A stretch of DNA of 64,000 nucleotides from Klebsiella huaxiensis (lineage in GTDB: Bacteria; Pseudomonadota; Gammaproteobacteria; Enterobacterales; Enterobacteriaceae), in assembly GCF_003261575.2 (NCBI RefSeq), contig NZ_CP036175.1, forward strand, positions 992,001 through 1,056,000, in the 5' to 3' direction. This document shows, in pieces, positions 1-7,934 of the stretch (its first letter is position 1; the number at the start of each line of letters is the position of its first letter). The notes below the pieces were generated by a model. The model had not been told where the DNA came from and made no database searches. It saw nothing but the letters and a program-made list of their open reading frames with translations. Position numbers and translations under genes: made by a program.

Positions 1-426
1 AGTGCCGAAGACCAGCGCGGTGGTGGTGCCGTTACGCAACAGCTGCTTGAGGAAAAAAGAGGACATCTCGCGCGCATATTCCAGGTCCTGATAGCGCCGC
101 TCGGTGGGGAAGGTGTGCTTATTCAGCCACTCCAACAGCTGCTCGCCATAGGCGCCAACCATCTCGCTCTGCGGGTAGTGAATATGGGTATCAACAAATC
201 CCGGAATCACCAGCTTGCCGCGATAATCTCGGACCCGAATGGCCTCAGGAACCCGATGTTTTCCCTTTTCCCATTCGCCAAACCATTCGACTTTGCCCTC
301 GCGAATCAACAGCAATCCATCCTCGATAAACCGCAGCGCCGATTCGAGCTCCTCGGGATGTTCGATGGTGCGCGTGATATCGATAAAGCTACCACGCACG
401 GCTTTTAGCGTGTGTTCTCCTGACAT
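1..426 (-). CDS. guaD: guanine deaminase, N-terminal part (runs off window)
   Basis: The gene enters from the left edge, so only about 142 N-terminal codons are visible. GuaD hydrolyses guanine to xanthine and ammonia, feeding the xanthine-using genes next door. The amidohydrolase metal motif VDTHIHYPQSEM is visible, and the residues closely resemble E. coli GuaD. The ATG at 426 is preceded by AGGAG. It starts 15 bp after the xanQ stop on the same strand, so the two are probably cotranscribed, xanQ first. The catalytic C-terminal half lies outside the window. Confidence 0.93.
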   Translation of the reverse strand, partial: MSGEHTLKAVRGSFIDITRTIEHPEELESALRFIEDGLLLIREGKVEWFGEWEKGKHRVPEAIRVRDYRGKLVIPGFVDTHIHYPQSEMVGAYGEQLLEWLNKHTFPTERRYQDLEYAREMSSFFLKQLLRNGTTTALVFGT

Positions 427-441
427 GTGAACTCCTTACAG

Positions 442-1842
442 TTAATCCGCTTCTTCCAATGAATCGGCTGCGGGCAAGACGTCCTCTTGCCGATAGCCGC
501 CCGGAAGAATGATATTCAACAGGATTGCGGTCAGTCCGCCTGCGCAGATGGGGTTTTCCACCAGCACATAAATTGAGGCGGGTAAGATTTTGAAGATTTC
601 CGGATCGTAAGAGACGCCAAGCCCCAGCCCGAGAGAGGTGGCGACGATCAGCGTTTCACGGCGCTTCAGGCCGTTGGAAATAATGATGCGGATCCCGGCG
701 ATAGCGATCATCGAGAACATCAGCGTCATCGCACCGCCCAGTACCGCCGAGGGGATGGTGGTGAAGAAGCCGCCAATGGTCGGGAACAGGCCGAGGATCA
801 CCAGCATGACGGCGATGGTGCGCCCGATATAGCGCGAGGCGACGCCGGTCATCTGGATAACCCCGTTGTTTTGCGCGAATGTGGTGAGCGGCAGGGAGCC
901 AAGCGCGGAGGCGATGACCGAGACCAGTCCGTCCGCCAGCACGCCGCCTTTCAGGCGCGACTGGTACTCATCACCCTGGATGGGGCGTCTCGACACCATC
1001 GCCGTAGCGGTGATATCGCCAACCGCTTCCAGCACGCTCAGCAGGTAAATGGTGCCGACGACCAGAAAGTGATGCAGGCTGAAATGAAAACCGTATTTAA
1101 AGGGGATCGGGATAGTCACCAGCGGCAGGTTTTTCATGCCGCTGAAATCGACCATTCCCAGACACAGCGACACCACGTAGCCCACGCCCAGGCCGATGGC
1201 GATCCCGCCCATGCGCAGCAGCGGGCTACGGCAACAGTTGAAGCCAATCACCACCATCAACACCAATAAACCCACGCCGAGGTTCTCGTAATTACCGTAG
1301 GTGCCACTGCTCTTTGCCGCGAAGCCGCCGCCAAAATCAATAATGCCGACTTTAATCAGGCTCAGGCCAATCATCAGCACCACAATACCGCTGACGGTAG
1401 GTGTAATGACCCGGCGCAGATAGGGGAGGATAAAAGAGGAGCCGACCACCAGAAACGCGCCGACAAACGACACGCCGAGCAGCGAGGACATAATCAGCTC
1501 TTCATGAAAACCGTCGCTTTTCATACTGCTGCCAAGCGCGATCATCACGGTGACAAACGAGAAATTCACCGACTGTATCGACAGTAATCCGGAGCCGACG
1601 ATGCCGTAGCGGTTCACCTGTAGCCAGGTGCCGATCCCGGAGGCGATCATCGCCATCGAAACCAGATAGGCGGTGGTTTCCGCAGAGAGTTGTAGCGTTG
1701 CCCCTACGATCAGGGCGGGGGTGACCATGGGAACGAAAATGGCCAACAGATGGGTAATCGCTCCCACAATCGTCTGGTGAAAAGGAGGGCGATCCTCCAG
1801 TTCATAAATCAGATCGGAACCTGTGCGGTTTATATCAGACAT
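442..1842 (-). CDS. xanQ: xanthine:H+ symporter XanQ
   Basis: A NAT/NCS2 family inner-membrane transporter of 466 residues, the same length as E. coli XanQ, which imports xanthine with protons. The protein is almost entirely hydrophobic helices. The family signature QNNGVIQMTGVASR is present, as are the acidic motifs SVLEAVGD and VLADGLVS that carry the functional Glu and Asp. An upstream open frame extends to 2094, but the start at 1842 (MSDINRTGSDL) fits the family and has a GGGAG/AAAGGG Shine-Dalgarno. It lies between the xdhD REP array and guaD, and supplies substrate to the purine cluster. Confidence 0.95.
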   Translation of the reverse strand: MSDINRTGSDLIYELEDRPPFHQTIVGAITHLLAIFVPMVTPALIVGATLQLSAETTAYLVSMAMIASGIGTWLQVNRYGIVGSGLLSIQSVNFSFVTVMIALGSSMKSDGFHEELIMSSLLGVSFVGAFLVVGSSFILPYLRRVITPTVSGIVVLMIGLSLIKVGIIDFGGGFAAKSSGTYGNYENLGVGLLVLMVVIGFNCCRSPLLRMGGIAIGLGVGYVVSLCLGMVDFSGMKNLPLVTIPIPFKYGFHFSLHHFLVVGTIYLLSVLEAVGDITATAMVSRRPIQGDEYQSRLKGGVLADGLVSVIASALGSLPLTTFAQNNGVIQMTGVASRYIGRTIAVMLVILGLFPTIGGFFTTIPSAVLGGAMTLMFSMIAIAGIRIIISNGLKRRETLIVATSLGLGLGVSYDPEIFKILPASIYVLVENPICAGGLTAILLNIILPGGYRQEDVLPAADSLEEAD

Positions 1843-2081
1843 CCCTTTACTCCCTCTATTTGGGTATAAGCAAATTTGATCATCTGAATCAGTGAAATTA
1901 AATTCTGTGAATTTTGGGCACAGGAGGCCCTGAGAAAGACGGTTCTCAATCCACAGACGGCATTTAATAATGATTGAATCACTTAGCCAGGCCGTCTCCC
2001 CGAAATGAGGAACCGGCCGGTTTTCTCCCTCAGAGAGGGGCGTTTCTTTCCCGGCTCGCGCTACAGGTCTGTGCGGTTTTG

Positions 2082-2870
2082 GTAGCCCAGGCAAGGCGCT
2101 TTGCGCCGCCCCCGGGAGGAAGACCGCAGAATCTTCCCGGAGGCGATGCTGCGCATCTGTCCGGGCTACAAGCCTTCAGTCGTCTGCGTTCCCGTAGCCC
2201 GGGCAAGGCGCTTTGCGCCACTCCCGGGAGAAAGACCGCAGAATCTTTCCGGAGGCGACGCTGCGCATCTGTCCGGGCTACAAGCCTTCAGTCGTCTGCG
2301 TTCCCGTAGCCCGGGCAAGGCGCTTTGCGCCGCCCCCGGGAGAAAGACCGCAGAATCTTCCCGGAGGCGATGCTGCGTATCTGTCCGGGCTACAAGCCTT
2401 CAGTCGTCTGCGTTTCCGTAGCCCGGGCAAGGCGCTTTGCGCCGCCCCCGGGAGGAAGACCGCAGAATCTTCCCGGAGGCGATGCTGCGCATCTGTCCGG
2501 GCTACAAGCCTTCAGTCGTCTGCGTTTCCGTAGCCCGGGCAAGGCGCTTTGCGCCGCCCCCGGGAGAAAGACCGCAGAATCTTCCTGGAGGGGGCTACAA
2601 GCCTTCAGTCGTCTGCGTTTCCGTAGCCCGGGCAAGGCGCTTTGCGCCACCCCCGGGAGGAAGACCACAGAATCTTCCCAGAGGCGATGCTGCGCATCTG
2701 TCCGGGCTACAAGCCTTCAGTCGTCTGCGTTCCCGTAGCCCGGGCAAGGCGCTTTGCGCCGCCCCCGGGAGGAAGACCGCAGAATCTTCCCGGAGGCGAT
2801 GCTGCGCATCTGTCCGGGCCACAAGCCTTCAGTCGTCTGCGTTTCCGTAGCCCGGAGAAGGCGTTAGCCG
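2082..2870. repeat. tandem array of a 112-bp REP/BIME unit, about 7 copies
   Basis: GTAGCCCGGGCAAGG recurs at about 2082, 2194, 2306, 2418, 2530, 2623, 2735 and 2847. The spacing is exactly 112 bp except for one 93-bp unit that has lost about 19 bp near 2590. Each unit carries two opposed REP-like palindromes (GTAGCCCGGGCAAGGCG and CGCATCTGTCCGGGCTAC). The eighth copy diverges into GGAGAAGGCGTTAGCCGC. The array fills the xdhD-xanQ gap, where it may stop transcription or stabilise the xdhD mRNA. Reading frames across it are products of the periodicity, not genes. The part of the gap at 1843-2081 shows nothing I recognise. Confidence 0.93.
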
Positions 2871-2910
2871 CAATCCGGGGATTCCTCTGCGCCGTAGCGG
2901 CCCCTTGTGG

Positions 2911-5781
2911 TTACAGTTTTCCTAACGCGCTCAGTATTTTCTCCGGCGTGAAATGCCATTCGCGCAGCCAGACGCCGCAGGCATCGTGAATGGCGGTGGC
3001 AATCGCCGGAGCCGCGCCGTTGACGCCGATTTCGGAGATCGATTTCGCGCCAAACGGGCCGACCTTGTCATCGCTTGGCACTAGAACAGCGCGGAAATCA
3101 TGCGGAATATCGCCGATTTTCGGCGCGCCATAGCTGCGCAGATCGCGGGTAAGCGGATGGCCCTGTGCGTCGTAAAGAATCTCCTCAGTCAGGCTATGAC
3201 CAATGGCGCGCATCGACGCCCCGTAAATTTGCCCCAGCGCCAGCTCCGGGTTAACCGGCGTACCGCAGTCCAGCAGCGCATAGAACTTGTCGAGGCGGAT
3301 TTCACCGGTACGGGTATTCACCGCCACTTCGGCGAAGTTCGCTCCGTACGGGAAGGCGAAATCGGCGGTGATATAGCTGGCGGTGGCGACCAGCGTACCG
3401 AAGCCGGTGCCGGTCTCGGCCTTGTGGGCGATATCGGCATAGCTCACTTCCCCTTGTTTACCGCGCACCACGCCTGGGGCTACCAGCTCAACGTCGCTTA
3501 GCGGTTCCCCGAGCATCTCTGCGCCGTGGAAGCGTATTTTTTCCCGCAGATTTTCTGCCGCCTTACGCGCCGCATTACCAGAGAAACAGGTGCCGGACGA
3601 GGCGTAAGCGCCTTTGTCGAACAACGCATGATCGGTGTCGCCGGAAATGACATGCACCTCCTGCGGCGGGCAGTGCAGCACTTCCGCCGCCAGTTTGGTG
3701 ACCACTGTATCCAGTCCGGTACCGATATCCGCGCCGCCGGAGTGGACGATAAAGGTGCCATCGGATTCGAGCTTGATCATGCAGTTGGCCTGGTCGATGT
3801 CCGGGATCCCCGACTTCTGCATAATGATCGCCACGCCGCGGCCTGTCTGCCAGTCGCCCGCGTGCGGTTTCGGTGACGACCATTGGATCATCTCGCGGCC
3901 CTGACGCAGGATCTCCTCCAGCGCACAGCTGGCGGCGGTAGGCACCGACGTTGGCGCTTTACCTTCGCCAATTGCGCCGAGGATCTTCAACTCCTGTCCT
4001 TCATGCACGCGGTTGCGCTCGATAATCTCCAGTTGATCGATCTGCAACTGCTCCGCCAGTTCCGCCAGCGCCATCGTGATGGCAAAGTTGCCCTTCGGCG
4101 CGCCATAACCCTGATAAGCGCCGGTTGGGCAGATATTGCTGTAGTAGGTGGTCACTTTGAAATCGACGTTATCGCAGGGATAAAGCGGCAGCGACAGCGC
4201 CGGTCCATTGGACGGCACGGTCAGTGAATGGTTGCCGTAGGGGCCGGTGTTGGCGCGGAAATCCATCTTCACTGCCGTCAGGCGACCATCTTTCTTCGCC
4301 CCCAGCTTCACCGTCACCTTGGCGACGTGGCGAGAGGTATTGGCGATAAACTCCTCTTCACGGGTATAGCGGAAATAAACCGGGCGTCCGGTGACGCAGG
4401 TGGCCCAGGCGCAGACCTCTTCCAGCAGGATATCCTGCTTGGAGCCGAAACCGCCGCCCACGCGCTCTTTAATTACGTGAACCTTGTGCTGCTTCATGCC
4501 GACCAGACGCGCCACCTGGCGGCGAAGGTGCCACGGAACCTGGGTCGAGGCGTGAATAACCAGACGATCGCCGTCCATGCGGGTAAAACAAAGATGCGGT
4601 TCCGTCGGGCACTGCTGGGCCTGAGTGGAGGAGTAGGTGCGCTCGATAACCACATCGGCTTCAGCGAAACCTTTCTCCATATCGCCAATATGGCCGTGAA
4701 TGCTGGCGGCGATATTTTTGCGCGGGCGCGAGCCAATGGGGAAATTGATAATCATATGTTCCCCGCGCTGGGTGGCGTGACGGTTATCTTCTTCCAGCGT
4801 ATCCGGTGCGCCAGCGACGTACACCACCGGTTCATCGTGAACCACCGGCGCGTCATCGGCCATCGCCTCATCAATCGACATCACCGGCTTAAGCACTTCA
4901 TATTTGACGTCGATAAGCTTCAGCGCGACCAATGCAATATCTTCACTTTCTGCGACAACCGCCGCGACGCGATCGCCGACGTGGCGCAGCTTCTTACCGA
5001 ACATCCGCCGGTCGAGCGGTGACGGCTCCGGCGCGCTCTGGCCGCCGGGGGTGTAATAGATATCAGGGCAGTTAAGATGGGTGATCACGTGAACCACGCC
5101 CGGTAGCGCCTCGGCCTTGCTGACGTCGAGATGAGTAATCAGCGCATGGGGATGCGGGCTGCGCAGCATTTTAATAATGCAGGCGTCCGGTGTGACGCGG
5201 TCCTCCACATAGCAGGGCTTGGCCTGCACCATGGTTGCCGCATCGGTTTTCGGATACAACTTGCCGACGACCGCCAGATCGTCGCGGAAGGTCGGGGCGC
5301 TATCGATAGCGATCTGCGGGTCGCCTTTACGCGCCACCGCCAGTTCGATCACCTGATAATATTGCTGCCAGCCCGCGTCGCGGCTGAATAATCCGGAGAG
5401 TGCATCATCGATCTCCTCACGCGTCGGGGCGGCGATACGATCGAGCAGATCGCTGATAATCAGCGCGGCGGCGGGATCGTTATAGCCCGATTGCACCACG
5501 CCGACATCGACCATCGCCTGCTGCACCAGACTGAGCTGATTCCATTTGCCCAGCGATTCGCTGGTGCGGATCTCCGCCTGTTCCAGCTGAGCGGCGATAA
5601 GCAGGGAAGCGTTAACGATGCGGCCGTTAAACAGAATCGCGTCGGATCCCGCGAAGCCGAAACCATCGTCGCTGTTGCGCACCGAGTGCATCCCGAGGCC
5701 GAAAAGCAGCGCCTGTACGTTAGCGCCGGGATTGACCTTCATCTCGCGCGCAGCGCCGTTCAAGGTAAAGTGAATCATCAT
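2911..5781 (-). CDS. xdhD: molybdenum hydroxylase XdhD (fused degenerate ferredoxin + molybdopterin domains)
   Basis: 956 residues, the length of E. coli XdhD. Residues about 150-950 form the aldehyde oxidase/xanthine dehydrogenase molybdopterin domain, with GGGFGSKQD and the C-terminal KSISEIGVNG segment carrying the expected catalytic Glu. Residues 1-145 keep the shape of a two-cluster [2Fe-2S] domain, but all eight cysteine positions are replaced (for example VVQSGYNDPA where XdhC has AVQCGFCTPG). It probably works with YgfM (FAD) and YgfK as electron partners in anaerobic purine turnover. The start overlaps the ygfM stop by 4 bp (ATGA), showing translational coupling. Its substrate is not proven from sequence. 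Confidence 0.94.
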   Translation of the reverse strand: MMIHFTLNGAAREMKVNPGANVQALLFGLGMHSVRNSDDGFGFAGSDAILFNGRIVNASLLIAAQLEQAEIRTSESLGKWNQLSLVQQAMVDVGVVQSGYNDPAAALIISDLLDRIAAPTREEIDDALSGLFSRDAGWQQYYQVIELAVARKGDPQIAIDSAPTFRDDLAVVGKLYPKTDAATMVQAKPCYVEDRVTPDACIIKMLRSPHPHALITHLDVSKAEALPGVVHVITHLNCPDIYYTPGGQSAPEPSPLDRRMFGKKLRHVGDRVAAVVAESEDIALVALKLIDVKYEVLKPVMSIDEAMADDAPVVHDEPVVYVAGAPDTLEEDNRHATQRGEHMIINFPIGSRPRKNIAASIHGHIGDMEKGFAEADVVIERTYSSTQAQQCPTEPHLCFTRMDGDRLVIHASTQVPWHLRRQVARLVGMKQHKVHVIKERVGGGFGSKQDILLEEVCAWATCVTGRPVYFRYTREEEFIANTSRHVAKVTVKLGAKKDGRLTAVKMDFRANTGPYGNHSLTVPSNGPALSLPLYPCDNVDFKVTTYYSNICPTGAYQGYGAPKGNFAITMALAELAEQLQIDQLEIIERNRVHEGQELKILGAIGEGKAPTSVPTAASCALEEILRQGREMIQWSSPKPHAGDWQTGRGVAIIMQKSGIPDIDQANCMIKLESDGTFIVHSGGADIGTGLDTVVTKLAAEVLHCPPQEVHVISGDTDHALFDKGAYASSGTCFSGNAARKAAENLREKIRFHGAEMLGEPLSDVELVAPGVVRGKQGEVSYADIAHKAETGTGFGTLVATASYITADFAFPYGANFAEVAVNTRTGEIRLDKFYALLDCGTPVNPELALGQIYGASMRAIGHSLTEEILYDAQGHPLTRDLRSYGAPKIGDIPHDFRAVLVPSDDKVGPFGAKSISEIGVNGAAPAIATAIHDACGVWLREWHFTPEKILSALGKL

Positions 5782-6557
5782 ACGACCTCCTCGCCCATCT
5801 GCTGGCAGTCGGCATACAGGTCTGCGACAACCACGCCGGTGATATAGCGTTTATAGGCCACGCTACCCCGAACATCCTGCTGAGGGAAAATTGCGGCGGC
5901 GACGGCCTGCTCCAGCGCGCTGCCTTCCAGTTGCTGCGACTCCACGTCTCGCAGGCGTAGGGGACCATCGGCCACACCGTCCAGCGCGATATGTACGCCA
6001 TCGTGTTCTGAGATGGCAACCGCCGCGGTGACAACGGTTAACCCCGCCTGTGAGCGGCTGATTTTGCGCGTGGCGCAGGGGCGGAAGGGGTCTTTAATGA
6101 CAATTTCCGTGATCAGCCGTGCGCCGGGATCGGCGAGATAGCTCTCCAGCGACAGGCACTTGCCGTCGCCAAATACCAGATGCGCGTCCAGCGCCAGCAG
6201 AACGGGCAGCAACACCGACTCTTCCTGGCGGGCGGCGATTTCGCCGCCGAGGGTTGACTGGTTGCGCAGGTGGCGGGAGTAGACGAAGCCCAGCGCATCG
6301 TGTAGCGCGGCGGGAATGAAGTGCGCATCACGCAGGGTTTGCAGACGCGTCATCGCGCCAACGCGCAACGCGCCGTTGTCCCAGTCCACCCATTCCAGCT
6401 CAAGGTCCTGTAACGAAATGGCGATTCGCTTATCCGGTCGTGTCGGAGTGGCATTGATCTTACTGCCCCCGGCAAACCAGACGGCATCATCCTGGTAGCG
6501 TGATTTGAGCTCCAGCGCCTGTTCTACAGAGTCTGGTTTGAAAAATTGCTCGATCAT
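5778..6557 (-). CDS. ygfM: FAD-binding subunit of a molybdenum hydroxylase
   Basis: 259 residues of the molybdopterin dehydrogenase FAD-binding family (CoxM/XdhB-like). The N-terminal FAGGSKINATP segment corresponds to the flavin-binding loop, and RNQSTLGGEI in the middle is the second FAD contact. It is expected to pass electrons between XdhD and an outside acceptor. It sits between ssnA (46-bp gap) and xdhD (4-bp overlap) in the ygfK-ssnA-ygfM-xdhD operon, the same order as in E. coli. It is a second FAD subunit distinct from XdhB elsewhere in the cluster. Confidence 0.92.
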   Translation of the reverse strand: MIEQFFKPDSVEQALELKSRYQDDAVWFAGGSKINATPTRPDKRIAISLQDLELEWVDWDNGALRVGAMTRLQTLRDAHFIPAALHDALGFVYSRHLRNQSTLGGEIAARQEESVLLPVLLALDAHLVFGDGKCLSLESYLADPGARLITEIVIKDPFRPCATRKISRSQAGLTVVTAAVAISEHDGVHIALDGVADGPLRLRDVESQQLEGSALEQAVAAAIFPQQDVRGSVAYKRYITGVVVADLYADCQQMGEEVV

Positions 6558-6603
6558 AATCTTTCCTCATCAATCCCTCTTTCAGCACGAAAGAGGGCGT
6601 GGG

Positions 6604-7932
6604 CTATGCCAGCGAGTCCATACGCCGCCACATATCCGCAGCGACTTTTCGGGCCTGGACGTAAATCGAATCGCAATCAAAGGTGAATTGCCGATCTTCG
6701 TAGACCAACACGCCGTTGACCATCACGCTATGAACGCTGGCGGAACCGAGGCCAAAGGCGATATGTCCGGCGATATTGTCTGCCAGTAGCGGCGTCGGCG
6801 CGGCATAGTCGCAAATGGTCAGGTCGGCTTTATAACCAGCCTCTAACTGCCCAAAGCGGGCGCTAAAGTTACGGCTCAGCAGTTCGTTACCGCTGGCCAG
6901 TGCGCGGGCGAAGCTGTCTGGCCACAGCGGGCCACCAGCATCGCGATGCTTAAAGAAGGCAAACTTCATCTCTTCCAGCATGTCGGAGCCGATACCGTCG
7001 GTACCCAGCGCCAGGTTGCGGATATCGGTGAGGTGATGGTTGTAGCCCACATGGTTGTTCATGTTGGAACGGGCGTTGTGCACCAGAAAAGCATCCTGTT
7101 CGTTGAGCAGGGCGATATCGTCTGTCGACAAATACAGTCCGTGCGCCACCAGCGTTTTGCTGTTGATAAGGTCGTATTCCGCCAGCCTAACCAACAGGTC
7201 TTTGCCATAAAGATGGTGGCTGTGGGAGACATCATAGAGATCTTCCGCCGCGTGGATATGCAGCCCGCGCCCGGTAACCTTGAGGGCCTCGCTGAGCATG
7301 GATAGCCCGGCATCCGGCACGGTAAAGGGGGCATGAGCGCCGATATGCGCTTCCACCAGATAGGGCTCCGTGCCCATCGCCCGCGCATGGTCTATCTGGC
7401 GGGCGAAGCGGATATTTTCCTCTACGCCTGCTTGCAATTCATCGACTCCACCGTTGCGGTCGGTGGTTTCAAAGCAGGTCATCCCGCGCAGGCCAATCTT
7501 CAAAAAGGCATTGCGCAGCGTAGAGAGCGAGCCGTCGATATACGCCGGAGAAGCGTGATGGTCGATGACCGCAGAGCATCCGCTCTTAATGGCTTCCATT
7601 GAGCAAATCAGCCCGCTGTAGTAGAGCGACTCTTCGTCCAGTGCGCGGTCCAGCCGCCACCACAGATTTTTCAGCGTCGAAATAAAATCCGGGCTGGGGG
7701 CGATGTTGGCCATAATGCCGCGCGACAATCCGGAGTAGAAATGGTTGTGTGCGCACACCAGTCCGGGCATCACGATACGCCCGTGCATCTCCTTCCAGTC
7801 AGCCTGTGGATAGCGGCGGGTCAGTGCATCGCCAACCTCAACAATAACGTCATTTTCGATAGCGATATCAACGCCTTCCTGCACTTTTGCCGGATAGAGC
7901 TGTACGGCGGTCACATTCTTTAGAATTAACAT
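6604..7932 (-). CDS. ssnA: SsnA, amidohydrolase/deaminase of the purine cluster
   Basis: 442 residues of the metal-dependent amidohydrolase family (chlorohydrolase/deaminase-like). The metal-binding HNH in VCAHNHFYSGL, the later LHIHAAED and VAHGLYL histidines and the GTDGIGSD aspartate are all present. The ATG at 7932 has GGAGG and lies 2 nt after the ygfK stop, so translation is coupled; the longer upstream frame is rejected. SsnA was first linked to stationary-phase survival in E. coli, and is one of the genes that co-occur with urate- and selenium-dependent molybdenum hydroxylase clusters. The exact substrate is not readable from sequence. Confidence 0.92.
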   Translation of the reverse strand: MLILKNVTAVQLYPAKVQEGVDIAIENDVIVEVGDALTRRYPQADWKEMHGRIVMPGLVCAHNHFYSGLSRGIMANIAPSPDFISTLKNLWWRLDRALDEESLYYSGLICSMEAIKSGCSAVIDHHASPAYIDGSLSTLRNAFLKIGLRGMTCFETTDRNGGVDELQAGVEENIRFARQIDHARAMGTEPYLVEAHIGAHAPFTVPDAGLSMLSEALKVTGRGLHIHAAEDLYDVSHSHHLYGKDLLVRLAEYDLINSKTLVAHGLYLSTDDIALLNEQDAFLVHNARSNMNNHVGYNHHLTDIRNLALGTDGIGSDMLEEMKFAFFKHRDAGGPLWPDSFARALASGNELLSRNFSARFGQLEAGYKADLTICDYAAPTPLLADNIAGHIAFGLGSASVHSVMVNGVLVYEDRQFTFDCDSIYVQARKVAADMWRRMDSLA

Positions 7933-7934
7933 CG

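Noticed and set aside
2082..2870. Possible CRISPR array because of regular repeats.
   Set aside because: Whole 112-bp units are the same, with no short constant repeats and unique spacers, and no cas genes.
1974..2989. Several overlapping 60-140 codon open frames repeating every 112 bp on both strands.
   Set aside because: They are the translation of the REP tandem array; 112 is not a multiple of three, so the repeat peptide changes frame, and no ribosome sites are present.
4228..5022. 264-codon plus-strand frame inside xdhD.
   Set aside because: Antisense shadow of a highly conserved gene in GC-rich DNA; no ribosome site.
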